NCBI RefSeq assembly: GCF_003315795.1 | Contig: NZ_QMEY01000002.1 | Span: forward strand, 682,001 to 746,000 | Reading direction: 5' to 3' | DNA: 64,000 bases | Source of the DNA: Spongiactinospora rosea | GTDB lineage: Bacteria; Actinomycetota; Actinomycetes; Streptosporangiales; Streptosporangiaceae | Part shown: positions 18,910-27,372 of the stretch, in pieces | Numbering within the stretch: position 1 is the first letter of the stretch | Layout: the number at the start of each line of letters is the position of its first letter | Made by a program: the position numbers and the translations under genes | The notes under the pieces: generated by a model | What the model was told of the DNA's origin: nothing | Database searches by the model: none | What the model saw: only the letters and a program-made list of their open reading frames with translations

Positions 18910-20320
18910 GGGTGGAGACGAGCGCTTCGACGTCGGCCGGGGTGGTGCGGTGGCTGGTGAGGCAGATGCGGATGGCCGGGCGGCCGGCCAGGCGTACCGT
19001 GCTGATCCAGGCGTCGCCGCTGGTGACCACGTGGTCGGCGACGGCCGCGTGCCAGGTGGCGCTGTGGTCGGGGCCGGACCGTTCGGCCTCTGGGGCGGCG
19101 ACGCAGACCAGCGGTAGTGGGGTGTCGTTGATCCGCTGCCAGCCGTTCTCGTGCAGCAGGCGGGCGAGGAGTTCGCCGAGCCGGACGTCCCGCTCCAGTT
19201 GGGCGGCGTAGGCGGGGCGTCCGGCGACCGCCAGGGCGAGGAAGACCTTGAGCCCGGCGAACCGGCGGGACCACTGGACGCTGGTGGCGTACGGGTCGGG
19301 GGCGTCCGCGGTCTCGCCGGGCATGTACGACGTGCTGGCCCGGAAGCTGCGGGCCAGCGCCTCCGGGTGGCGGGTCAGGAACATGCCCGCCCCCATCGGC
19401 GCGGACAGCCATTTGTGCGCGTCCACGGTGACGCTGTCGGCGAGTTCCACGCCCGCCAGCAGTGGACGCAGCCGGTCCGACAGCGCGACCGCGCCCGCCC
19501 AGGCGGCATCGACGTGGAAGTGCAGGCCGTGTTCCACGGCGAACGCGGACAGTTCGGGCAGCGGGTCGAGCGCCCCGCCCGCCGTGGTGCCTGCGGTGCC
19601 GATCACCAAGAACGGCAGGAACCCCGCCGCGACGTCGGCCGCGTGGATCTCGCGCAGCCGGTCGAGGTCCATCCGGTGCCGCGCGTCCACGGGGACCAGC
19701 CGTACGGCGTCGCGGCCGAGACCGGTCATGTGCGCGATCTTGAGCCAGGCCAGGTGGCTCTCGGCCGACGCGTACAGCACCGGCGAGCCCGGCAGCCCGC
19801 GCACCCCCGCCCGCGCGTAGTCATCGAACGCCCTGGTCAGCGCCACCACCACGGCGGTCAGGTTCGCCTCCGCGCCGCCGACCGTGAAACCGCCCTCACT
19901 GGCCTCGGGCAGCCCGAGCCTGGCCGCCATGAACCGCAGCACATGGCGTTCCATCTCGACCGCCGCCGGGGCGTGGCTGTAGGCGGCGAGCTGCGGGTTG
20001 ACCCCCGCCGCCAGCAGTTCACCGGCCACGCCCCACCACGTCGGCGTGGGGTTGAACAGCCCGAAGTAGCGCGGGTGCGTGGTGTGCACGCCCCAGCGGC
20101 GCAGCATTTCGGTCACGTCGGTGAGCGCGTCGTCCGCGGGCGCCGGGCGCTCGAAGTCGTACCCGGCCAGCCGCTCGCGGATCAGCGCGGTGTCCGGCCC
20201 CGCAGGGGCGACCGGCCCGTCCGGAATGGTGCTGATGTGCCCGACGACCAGCTCCGCGACCGCCGCCAGCAGCCGCGCGCCCTCTTCCGGACCAACGTCC
20301 AGCGGTCCTTTGTCCTCCAT
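18872..20320 (-). CDS. PLP-dependent decarboxylase (group II, aromatic-amino-acid/glutamate decarboxylase-like)
   Basis: Fold-type I PLP enzyme of 482 residues. Lys303 in VDAHKWLSAPMG binds PLP, Asp271 in HVDAAWAG pairs with its pyridine nitrogen, and GGAEANL (148-154) holds the phosphate side. HPRYFGLFNPTPT near the N-terminus is characteristic of the family. ATG at 20320 was chosen because the protein upstream of it has no family similarity. Substrate cannot be fixed from motifs alone; it lies alone between convergent and regulatory genes. Confidence 0.88.
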   Translation of the reverse strand: MEDKGPLDVGPEEGARLLAAVAELVVGHISTIPDGPVAPAGPDTALIRERLAGYDFERPAPADDALTDVTEMLRRWGVHTTHPRYFGLFNPTPTWWGVAGELLAAGVNPQLAAYSHAPAAVEMERHVLRFMAARLGLPEASEGGFTVGGAEANLTAVVVALTRAFDDYARAGVRGLPGSPVLYASAESHLAWLKIAHMTGLGRDAVRLVPVDARHRMDLDRLREIHAADVAAGFLPFLVIGTAGTTAGGALDPLPELSAFAVEHGLHFHVDAAWAGAVALSDRLRPLLAGVELADSVTVDAHKWLSAPMGAGMFLTRHPEALARSFRASTSYMPGETADAPDPYATSVQWSRRFAGLKVFLALAVAGRPAYAAQLERDVRLGELLARLLHENGWQRINDTPLPLVCVAAPEAERSGPDHSATWHAAVADHVVTSGDAWISTVRLAGRPAIRICLTSHRTTPADVEALVSTLTQARAAHQSSA

Positions 20321-20397
20321 GGGGTCACTCTGGTGGCGGCGGACGTCCGGCGACCAGCAACAAGAGGGCCGAATTCCGGTAATTTCCGGCCAAGGCG

Positions 20398-23244
20398 TTA
20401 TGGGCACGGCGGCCGATAGGGCACCCCCGGAAAGTACGCGTGCCAGCGGGCCGCGCCGATCGGAGTGGCGACGTTTCCGCACAGCCAGGTCTCGGCGGCG
20501 TCCACGCCGGGCCGGTCCGGCCACTGCTCCGGATATCCCCAGCGCCTGGCGACGTCATCGTCACCGCCGGTCAGAATCGTACGGCCGTCCGGGCTGAAGG
20601 CCACCGACGTCACCCGGTCGCCGTGCCCTTCCAGCACCCCGATCGGGCGGTAGCGCCCCGGCCGGGACACGTCCCACAACCGCGCGGTGCCGTCCTCGCC
20701 CGCCGTGGCGACGGTGGTGCCACGCGGATGGAACGCGGCCGAGCGGACGAACGCGCCGTGCCCGGACAGCGTCCCCAGCAGCCGCCCGTCCGCCACGGCC
20801 CACACGCTCGCCGTGCCGTCCTGGCTGGTGGAGACCAGCCTGCCGCCGTCCCGGGCGAAGGCGACCCAGGTCACCGGGGCATGGTGGCCGGTGAGAGTGG
20901 TTCGCATACCGCCGCGGGCCAGGTCCCACAGGGCGACGGTGTGGTCGAAGCTCGCCGTGGCGAGCATCCGGCCGCCGGGGTGGAAGGCCGCGGCCACCAC
21001 GCCGTCCGTGTGCCCCTTCAAGGTCGTGATCTCCCGTGGCGCGCGGGGATCGGTGACGTCCCAGAGCTTGGCGGTACGGTCGCTGCTCACGGTGGCCGCG
21101 ACGTCGCCCGCCGGGCTGAACGTCACCGCGTTGACCTCGCCGGTGTGCGTGCCGAGCCGGGACAGCTCGACGGGGTGGCGGCGGTCCGAGATGTCCCACA
21201 GCCGGGCCGTGCGATCCCAGCCCGCGGTCGCCGCCAGCCGCCCGCCCGGATGGAACGCCGCGCCGTTCACCGAGGAGGTGTGCCCGCCGAGGCGGGCCAG
21301 CGCGACCGGGCGGTACGGGTCCCTCGCGTCCCACAGCCGCGCCGTGTGGTCGTGGCTGGTGGTGATCACGGTCCGGCCGTCGGCGCTGAACGCCACCAGG
21401 TTCACGTTCTCCGTGTGCCCGGCGAGCGGGGTCGCGTAGGGATAGGGGAGCGAGGCCAGGACGCTCGCCCGCGCCTCCGTGCTGGGCGCGAGACGGTACG
21501 CGGCGAGGCTGAGCTGCGCGGCCAGTTCGGGATCGGTCGTGCGCAGCCCGGCGATCTTGCCCGCGACGATCTGGGACAGCGCAAGGTCCCGCTGGCGGGC
21601 CGCGGACTGCCGGCCGCTGATCGCGTACGTCATGGTCCCCGCGGTGAGCAGGAGCAGGACGCTGAGCAGCACCACGGCGTTCCTGAGCCGGTTGCCGTGC
21701 CTGCGCGCGAGGTCGCGCTCGGCCCGTACGGCGGCGAGGCTGGCGTCCAGGAACGCGCGTTCCCGTTCGGCGAGCGTCGCGCCGCCCCCGGCCTGCGCCC
21801 ACTCCGCCGCGCGGGCCAGCCGGACCCCCCGGTACAGGGAGCCGGGGTCGCGATCCAGCGACTCCCACGCGGTGGTCGCCGCGGTCAGCTCGTGGCGCAG
21901 CCGCAGCCCTTCGCGGTCTTCGGCGAGCCAGTCGCGCAGCCTTGGCCAGGACACGATCAGGGCCTCGTGCGCGATCTCCACGTCGTCCACGCCCAGGGTG
22001 ATCAGCCGCGCGTCGGCCAGCCGGTCGAGCACCAGCCGTACGTCCTGGTCGCCGGACAGCTCGGCACGCGCGACCCGGCGCTTGGTGTCCTCGGTGCCCT
22101 CGCCCAGCGCGGTCAGCCGGAGCAGCAGGTCCTTCGCCACGCGCCGCTGGGACGCGGACAGCCCGCCGTAGACCGTCTCGGCGGTCTTGGTGAGCGCGCC
22201 CTCGATGCCGCCGGTGGCCTGGTAGCCGGTGAGCGTCAGCGCGTTGCCGCGCCGCCGCCGCCACGTCTCCAGCAGCGCGTGCGACAGCAGGGGGAGTACG
22301 CCGATCCGGGTGTTGGCCTGCGCGATCAGCTCGGTGAGCAGGGCCGTCTCCACCGTGTACCCGGCCCGTACGGCGGGCTGGGTGATCGCCTGGCGGAGTT
22401 CGTCCGGGCGCATCGGGCCGATCGTGAGCTGGCCGCCGTGCAGGGCCTCGACGAGGCCGGGGAAGGCGGTGCAGTGCGCGAAGAAGTCCGCGCGTACGCC
22501 GAGCACCACCCGGCAGCCGCCCTCCTCGGCGCGCGCCGCGGTGAGCAGCGCTTCGAGGAAGCGGTGCCGCTCCTTCTCGTCGTCGCAGAGCGTGAACACC
22601 TCCTCGAACTGGTCCACGACGATCAGCAGCTCGCGGCCGTCCGACGCGGCGCGGCGCAGCGCGTCCGGGTCGTCCTCCAGCGGGGCCTGCGGCGTCCCGG
22701 TGTGCCGGGCGAGCCGGGCCGCGTACTCCCGCAACGGATGCGTGCACGGGGTGAACAGCAGCACCGGGCCCTCCCACCGGGGGATCAGGCCCGCCCGCAG
22801 CAGGGACGACTTGCCCGCGCCGGACGCCCCGAAGACCAGCACGAGCCGTCGCCGCGCCAGCCGGGTCTGTAACTCCCGCACCAGGCACTCCCGCCCGAAG
22901 AACCGGTTGACGTCGGTGGGCTGGAGTGCGGCCATCCCGACGTACGGGGAGTCCTCCTGATCGCCCGGCCGCGGCCCGTCCAGCTCCGCGGCCACCGCGC
23001 GCCAGCGCTCCTCCCATTCCCCCGCCGCGCCGCCGCAGGCTTGCACGTACGCGAGCGTGACGGCCAGCGTGGGCAGTTTGTGCCCCGCCGCCGCCTGCGA
23101 CAGCGTCGCCTCCGAATAGTGGGCGCGGTCGCTCAGTTCCCGATAGGTCGGCTTGCCCGCGCCCTCCCGTAACGCGCGCAGGTCGCGCGCGAACCGCAAT
23201 AACGCGGTGTCGCCCTCGTCCAGCGGGCGCTCCCGACGTGCCAT
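20398..23244 (-). CDS. XRE-HTH / STAND ATPase (nSTAND1-type) / WD40 signalling protein
   Basis: 948 residues. An N-terminal helix-turn-helix (~15-80, YRELSDRAHYSEATLSQAAAG) is followed by a STAND ATPase domain (~110-450) with Walker A GASGAGKSS and Walker B LLIVVDQFEEVF. A single hydrophobic helix (AVVLLSVLLLLTAGTMTYAI, ~503-522) comes next, then seven WD40 repeats, each ending in a WD-like dipeptide (LWDA, LWDI, LWDV, LWDL, VWAV, LWDV, RWGY), enough for one propeller. Such proteins are signal-integrating NTPases common in actinomycetes, and some relatives act in stress or anti-phage responses. No effector gene is adjacent. The HTH together with a membrane helix raises the question of whether it binds DNA. 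Confidence 0.88.
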   Translation of the reverse strand: MARRERPLDEGDTALLRFARDLRALREGAGKPTYRELSDRAHYSEATLSQAAAGHKLPTLAVTLAYVQACGGAAGEWEERWRAVAAELDGPRPGDQEDSPYVGMAALQPTDVNRFFGRECLVRELQTRLARRRLVLVFGASGAGKSSLLRAGLIPRWEGPVLLFTPCTHPLREYAARLARHTGTPQAPLEDDPDALRRAASDGRELLIVVDQFEEVFTLCDDEKERHRFLEALLTAARAEEGGCRVVLGVRADFFAHCTAFPGLVEALHGGQLTIGPMRPDELRQAITQPAVRAGYTVETALLTELIAQANTRIGVLPLLSHALLETWRRRRGNALTLTGYQATGGIEGALTKTAETVYGGLSASQRRVAKDLLLRLTALGEGTEDTKRRVARAELSGDQDVRLVLDRLADARLITLGVDDVEIAHEALIVSWPRLRDWLAEDREGLRLRHELTAATTAWESLDRDPGSLYRGVRLARAAEWAQAGGGATLAERERAFLDASLAAVRAERDLARRHGNRLRNAVVLLSVLLLLTAGTMTYAISGRQSAARQRDLALSQIVAGKIAGLRTTDPELAAQLSLAAYRLAPSTEARASVLASLPYPYATPLAGHTENVNLVAFSADGRTVITTSHDHTARLWDARDPYRPVALARLGGHTSSVNGAAFHPGGRLAATAGWDRTARLWDISDRRHPVELSRLGTHTGEVNAVTFSPAGDVAATVSSDRTAKLWDVTDPRAPREITTLKGHTDGVVAAAFHPGGRMLATASFDHTVALWDLARGGMRTTLTGHHAPVTWVAFARDGGRLVSTSQDGTASVWAVADGRLLGTLSGHGAFVRSAAFHPRGTTVATAGEDGTARLWDVSRPGRYRPIGVLEGHGDRVTSVAFSPDGRTILTGGDDDVARRWGYPEQWPDRPGVDAAETWLCGNVATPIGAARWHAYFPGVPYRPPCP

Positions 23245-23408
23245 TGTCGTCCCCCTTTGTCGATGCCCCCGACCAGCGCCTCCCCCGCACGACTCTATGC
23301 CAGGAATCTTCAGACTTTCTTTCTTTGGCGGCGCGGCCCGACATAAAAGAACGTTTCTCCACTACGCATTGACCTCGGGCGAATCGCGCCCCGCAGAAAG
23401 GACTGATC
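23245..23408. promoter_or_regulatory. Divergent intergenic region
   Basis: Spacer between the WD40-protein gene and a small secreted-protein gene. It is AT-richer than the flanks (CTTTCTTTCTTTGG around 23315) and must hold both promoters, but no convincing -35/-10 pair or operator was found. Confidence 0.3.
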
Positions 23409-23765
23409 ATGTTCACGATCAAGCGAATCGCGGCCATCGCGGCCGTCGCCGCGGCCGTCCTGCTCCCCCTCCCACAGGCCGCGTCGGCCCAGGCCCTGGA
23501 CATCAAGGAGAAATGCACCGGCAAGACCTGCATCTACTACAGCGGCACCGGCGCCGGCGGCTTCTACGCCATCGCCAGCGGCAAGGACTTCTACGGTCAT
23601 GTCGACCTGTGGGGGCCGGGAATCACCTTCCGCAACAGCCCGACCGCGACCAACCCGAGCACCGATGCGCACGGCCTCGGCAGCGGCTGGGTGTGCGCGC
23701 GTGGCTGGGCGCACAGTGGCGGGCAGTACATCGAGATGGGCTGGCCCTGCGTCCACGTCGACTAA
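23409..23765 (+). CDS. Small secreted cysteine-containing protein, unknown function
   Basis: 118 residues with a Sec signal peptide (MFTIKRIAAIAAVAAAVLL, cleavage after ASA near residue 27). The mature ~90-residue domain has four cysteines (KCTGKTC and WVCARG...WPC), which suggests two disulphides, and is rich in Gly and aromatic residues. This resembles the small extracellular proteins of actinomycetes sometimes called peptidase-inhibitor-like, but no family is recognised. AGAAAGGA precedes the ATG. A strong terminator follows. Confidence 0.75.
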   Translation: MFTIKRIAAIAAVAAAVLLPLPQAASAQALDIKEKCTGKTCIYYSGTGAGGFYAIASGKDFYGHVDLWGPGITFRNSPTATNPSTDAHGLGSGWVCARGWAHSGGQYIEMGWPCVHVD

Positions 23766-23776
23766 CACATAAGGCC

Positions 23777-23823
23777 GTACGGGCCGGGATCGATTCGCGA
23801 TCCCGGCCCGTACCGCCCTTTTC
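23777..23823 (+). terminator. Strong rho-independent terminator
   Basis: A perfect 16-base stem (23777-23792 with 23798-23813) with a five-base loop, followed by CGCCCTTTTC. It isolates the small secreted protein from the downstream GH76-like gene. Confidence 0.85.
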
Positions 23824-23837
23824 GCCCAGGAGGACCA

Positions 23838-25679
23838 ATGAACCGGATTTCGCTCCTGACCGTATTAGCCGTCTGCGCGGCCACCCTGCTCATTGCGCAA
23901 CCGCAGGCCATGGCCGCGCCCCGCATTTGCCACGACGGAATCTGCGACGGTGACAAGGACCCCGTGAGCGCCCGCGAGGACCGGCTTCTGCAACCGGTCG
24001 AACAATGGGGACGCGCCATCGAACTGCACGTCTCCTACGCCGACGGCGGCGGCATGGCGTGGGCGTCCATCGGCAGGGGCGCGCCCGGCGACCCGGTGTG
24101 GCTGGACCGCAGCTTCGACGGCGGTTCGACCTGGGAGCCGCACCTGGGGATCACCTCGATCCCGGCCGGGGCGACCGGGCGGCGCACCCGGATGCACTGG
24201 ATCGACGGCGGCCTGATCCGCGCCTGCGGCAAGGCGGGCGACCGGCCGGAGGTCGCCTGCACCACCTGGCTGCCGATCTGCCGGAGCGGCGGGTGCGACG
24301 GCGCCGACCCGGACGGCGTGGCCGAGCGGGCGGTGAACCCGCACGCCTGGGTGTGGTACCGCCGCGTCACCCTGCATGTCGCCACCGACGGCGAGCGCGC
24401 CTGGGCCTCGATGGACGACGGCGTTCCGGCCGATGAGGTGTGGCTGGACCGCAGCCGGACCGGCGGGGCGTCATGGGACGGCCGGTTGGGCCTCACCGCC
24501 CGGCGTACCGGGGTGTACGCGATAGACGGCGGCCTGATCCGCGCCTGCGGCAAGGCCGGCGACCGGCCGGAGATCGCCTGCACCCCCTGGGTGAGCCCCG
24601 GCGAGCAGCCGCCCGACCTGAACACCAAGGTCGTGGACGAACTGATGCTGAGGTACGACCCCGCCAAGGCGCTGTGGGGACCCGGCGAGCCCGAACAGGG
24701 CATCTGGCTGTCGGCGAACGCGTTCACCGCGCTGCTCGACCACATGATCAGGACCGGCGACCGCCGCTACACGAACACGGTCACGGAGATCGCGAACCGC
24801 CACCCGAACGGCGTCCCCGCGCACTCCTTCGAGGACTACTACGACGATTTCGCCTGGTGGGGACTGGCCTGGATCCGCGCGTACGACCTCACGGGCGCTC
24901 AGTCCCACCTCGACAAGGCCGAGCGGATCGCGACGACCATCCGCGCCCAGTGGAACTCCGCCTGCGGCGGCGGCGTGCGCTGGCGGGCCGGGGACAACGT
25001 CAAGAACCTGATCACCAACACCCTGTACCTGAAGCTGGCCGCCTCGCTGCACCGCCGGGGACGCACGTCCGGCTGGCTGGCCGAGGCCCAGAAGGTGGTG
25101 ACCTGGCTGCGCGACACCAGTGGCGGCCGGATGCTGTACGACCAGGCCACCGGCCTGATGCGGGACGGCGTACACGAGGCGAGTCCCGGCCGGTGCGCCT
25201 ACTTCCCGCCGCTCGGGGCCAACACCTACACCTATCTCCAGGGCACCATGGCCGGGGGCCTCACCGAGCTGTACCGGGCCACCGGCGACACCGGCCTGCT
25301 CGACTGGGCCGCCACCATCGCCGACGCCACCACTACCCGGCTGGTCACCCCCCGCGGCGTGCTCTTCTACGCCCCGGAAGAGGGCGGCGACGGCCTGAAG
25401 GACGAGAACACCCGCGCCCCTTCCGACGACACCGCCTTCAAGGGAGCCACCGTGCGCAACCTGCGCGAACTCTACGATGTCAGCGTCACCCTCGGCCGCC
25501 CCACCGCCCACTGGCGAACCTTCCTGCTGGCCCAGCGCCAGGCGCTGATCGACCGGAACCGGTCGGGCTGGGCGGAGTTCGGCCCCCACTGGGAGGGCCG
25601 GATCAGGCTCGGCCGCTACATCACCTTCGGCAGCCAGCTCAGCGCCGTGGACGCCTTCACCGCCGCCCGCGACGTGTAG
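23838..25679 (+). CDS. Secreted GH76-like glycoside hydrolase (alpha-1,6-mannanase family) with duplicated N-terminal module
   Basis: 613 residues with a signal peptide (~1-26, ending QAMA). Two related units follow (~57-143 and ~171-251). Both contain VWLDRS, GGLIRACGKAGDRPE and ACT-x-W, so the N-terminal module is an internal duplication with conserved cysteines, perhaps carbohydrate binding. The catalytic (alpha/alpha)6 domain starts near 262; EDYYDDFAWWGLAWIRAYDL carries the paired Asp336/Asp337 expected in GH76, and ACGGGVRWRAGDNVKNLITN continues the family pattern. Likely acts on fungal or actinobacterial mannan outside the cell. ATG with GGAGGA upstream. Confidence 0.83.
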   Translation: MNRISLLTVLAVCAATLLIAQPQAMAAPRICHDGICDGDKDPVSAREDRLLQPVEQWGRAIELHVSYADGGGMAWASIGRGAPGDPVWLDRSFDGGSTWEPHLGITSIPAGATGRRTRMHWIDGGLIRACGKAGDRPEVACTTWLPICRSGGCDGADPDGVAERAVNPHAWVWYRRVTLHVATDGERAWASMDDGVPADEVWLDRSRTGGASWDGRLGLTARRTGVYAIDGGLIRACGKAGDRPEIACTPWVSPGEQPPDLNTKVVDELMLRYDPAKALWGPGEPEQGIWLSANAFTALLDHMIRTGDRRYTNTVTEIANRHPNGVPAHSFEDYYDDFAWWGLAWIRAYDLTGAQSHLDKAERIATTIRAQWNSACGGGVRWRAGDNVKNLITNTLYLKLAASLHRRGRTSGWLAEAQKVVTWLRDTSGGRMLYDQATGLMRDGVHEASPGRCAYFPPLGANTYTYLQGTMAGGLTELYRATGDTGLLDWAATIADATTTRLVTPRGVLFYAPEEGGDGLKDENTRAPSDDTAFKGATVRNLRELYDVSVTLGRPTAHWRTFLLAQRQALIDRNRSGWAEFGPHWEGRIRLGRYITFGSQLSAVDAFTAARDV

Positions 25680-25765
25680 GAGCCGCGTCAAGAATCCTGG
25701 GATGGGCATCCGGAACGCGTAGCGGAGCATTGATCGGGCGGCCGGGGCGGGGCTGGATGGAAGGC

Positions 25766-26113
25766 ATGTTCCTTCATGTCACCGACAGGCCCCGGCCGAG
25801 TGGCCTGCTGATCGGTTTCGGGTTCGCCGCCGCCGCCGTGGCCTGCCTGGTGGCGGCGGCGCTCGTGCCCGCGGGCGAGCCCGGCGCGCGGCTGGTGCTC
25901 GTGGCCGTGCTCGTGGGCGGGTACGCCGCGGCCGCGGCCGACGTACCGGCCGCGCTGTGCACCGGGCTCTTCGCCTGGCTGTTCGTCACCGGGTTCCTGG
26001 TCAACCACGCCGGGCACCTGGTCTTCAGCGGCGTCGCGGACCTGGCCCGGCTCGGGGTGCTGGTCGCGGCGGCGGCGGCCGGCTGGGTGTTCGGCGTGCT
26101 CCGCGCTCACTGA
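25766..26113 (+). CDS. Small membrane protein (about 4 TM helices)
   Basis: 115-118 residues, starting at 25766 (GGAAGG just upstream) or at the in-frame ATG 25757. Four hydrophobic segments are visible, for example LIGFGFAAAAVACLVAAALV and LARLGVLVAAAAAGWVFGVL. Their compact four-helix layout recalls the membrane part of KdpD (DUF4118), but this is not firm. It ends seven bases inside the convergent DRE-TIM gene. Confidence 0.65.
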   Translation: MFLHVTDRPRPSGLLIGFGFAAAAVACLVAAALVPAGEPGARLVLVAVLVGGYAAAAADVPAALCTGLFAWLFVTGFLVNHAGHLVFSGVADLARLGVLVAAAAAGWVFGVLRAH

Positions 26114-27372
26114 CGCCGGAACGGCCCGGCCAGCGCCCTGATCTCGTCATCGTGCAGCAGCCGGCCGAGCGCCCGCATCTCGCGTACGCACGCCTCCAGC
26201 ACCTGCGGCACGTCCGCGGCGGCCACCTCGATCCCGAGGGCGGCAAGGACTCCGGCCAGCACCCGGGGCCCGCTCTGCTCGGTCAGCGGGACGCGGCGGC
26301 GGTTGCCGAAAAGAGCGGGTTCGACGCAGTTGTGCAGCAGCGGGTCCACCTCGTGCTCGACCGCGATCCAGTCGCCGCCGCCCCAGTTGAAGGCGTCCTC
26401 GCCGGTGATCGGCTGGTGCCGGGCGACCGGGCGGCCGGTGAGCCGTTCGGCGGTACGGGCCAGCTCGGTCATGCCGGAAAGGCGCAGCCCGGTGCGCACG
26501 CCGTACAGGGACTCGAAAGCGGCGGCGGTCGCGGCCAGGTCGGCGTTGCCGGGGCCGCCGCAGTAGCCGTTGACCGAGACCTCGACGGCGCTCGCGCCCG
26601 CGCGGACGGCGGCGACCGCGCAGGCCACGCCGAGCCCGAAGGTGTTGTGCGGGTGGACGGCGACGTCCACCCCACCGGCGGCGACGGTGGCGCGGACCAG
26701 TTCGGCCAGCGCCTCCGGCCCGGCCGCGCCCGGCCCGTCGAACAGGTCGATCTCGGCGGCCCCGGCCGCGACCACGGCGGACGCGGTCTCGGCCAGCACA
26801 GCGGGCGTCAGGTAGGACACCATCATCATCGCGCCGGCCACCCGCAGCCCGAGCGCGTGCGCGCGTTCGATGACCGCCATGGACCGCTCGACCACGGTCC
26901 GCCGGGTGACCTCCTCCGGCGTGCCCAGCGACGGATCGTAGATCAGCGACGCCGGGCCGAACCCCGGCACCGCGATCTGCACGGCGTCGTACCCGTACTC
27001 CAGCGCCCGCTCCGCCGCCTCGACGCTGCCCACGAACGGGCAGATCGTGACACAGCCGGGGTTCTCGGCACGGATGACCGCCAGATCGCCCCGGATCTGC
27101 GCCGGATCACGCCCGAGCCCGCCGGTGACGATCTCCGGTACGCCCGACCCCGCCAGCAGCGCCACGAACGCCGTCCGGTCCGCATCCGCCACCGGGACAT
27201 CCGTCAGCGAGCCGAGCGCGCGCAACGTGGTGTCGCGCAGCTTCACGACTCCGGGCATGGCGGTTTCGCGGTTGCCCGGCGCGACCGACCAGCACCCCGG
27301 CTCGTACGCCCCCGGCACCCGGGACCCGGCGATGTCCGCGCGCAGCCGCTCCACGTTCATGCCCATGCTCAT
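26107..27372 (-). CDS. DRE-TIM metallolyase-like enzyme (HMG-CoA lyase / acyl-synthase superfamily)
   Basis: 421 residues. A TIM barrel is indicated by VVKLRDTTLR (Arg46-Asp47, metal ligand), the H-x-H metal motif VAVHPHNTFGLG (His240, His242) and VNGYCGGPGNAD (~267-277) as the Asn-containing loop. The catalytic Glu that usually follows the arginine of D-x-T-L-R is alanine here (TLRALGSL), so the reaction may differ from known lyases. The start overlaps the aminotransferase stop as ATGA, making it the last gene of a five-gene operon. An aldol or Claisen-type cleavage or condensation on the operon's product is the likely role; the exact substrate is unknown. Confidence 0.78.
   Translation of the reverse strand: MSMGMNVERLRADIAGSRVPGAYEPGCWSVAPGNRETAMPGVVKLRDTTLRALGSLTDVPVADADRTAFVALLAGSGVPEIVTGGLGRDPAQIRGDLAVIRAENPGCVTICPFVGSVEAAERALEYGYDAVQIAVPGFGPASLIYDPSLGTPEEVTRRTVVERSMAVIERAHALGLRVAGAMMMVSYLTPAVLAETASAVVAAGAAEIDLFDGPGAAGPEALAELVRATVAAGGVDVAVHPHNTFGLGVACAVAAVRAGASAVEVSVNGYCGGPGNADLAATAAAFESLYGVRTGLRLSGMTELARTAERLTGRPVARHQPITGEDAFNWGGGDWIAVEHEVDPLLHNCVEPALFGNRRRVPLTEQSGPRVLAGVLAALGIEVAAADVPQVLEACVREMRALGRLLHDDEIRALAGPFRRQ

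Noticed and set aside
20561..23533. A 990-codon open frame on the same strand as the WD40 gene but in another frame, and similar very long frames such as 3366-6053 minus, 6265-8118 plus and 61380-63803 minus.
   Set aside because: They are shadows created by high GC at third codon positions. Their products are Arg/Ala/Gly/Pro-rich without motifs, while the overlapping genes have clear family signatures.
26107..27372. Using this DRE-TIM enzyme as the replacement for the lost 4-hydroxy-2-oxovalerate aldolase of the nba operon.
   Set aside because: It is 13 kb away in another coupled operon, lacks the aldolase C-terminal dehydrogenase-contact region and misses a key acidic residue. The idea is possible but unsupported.
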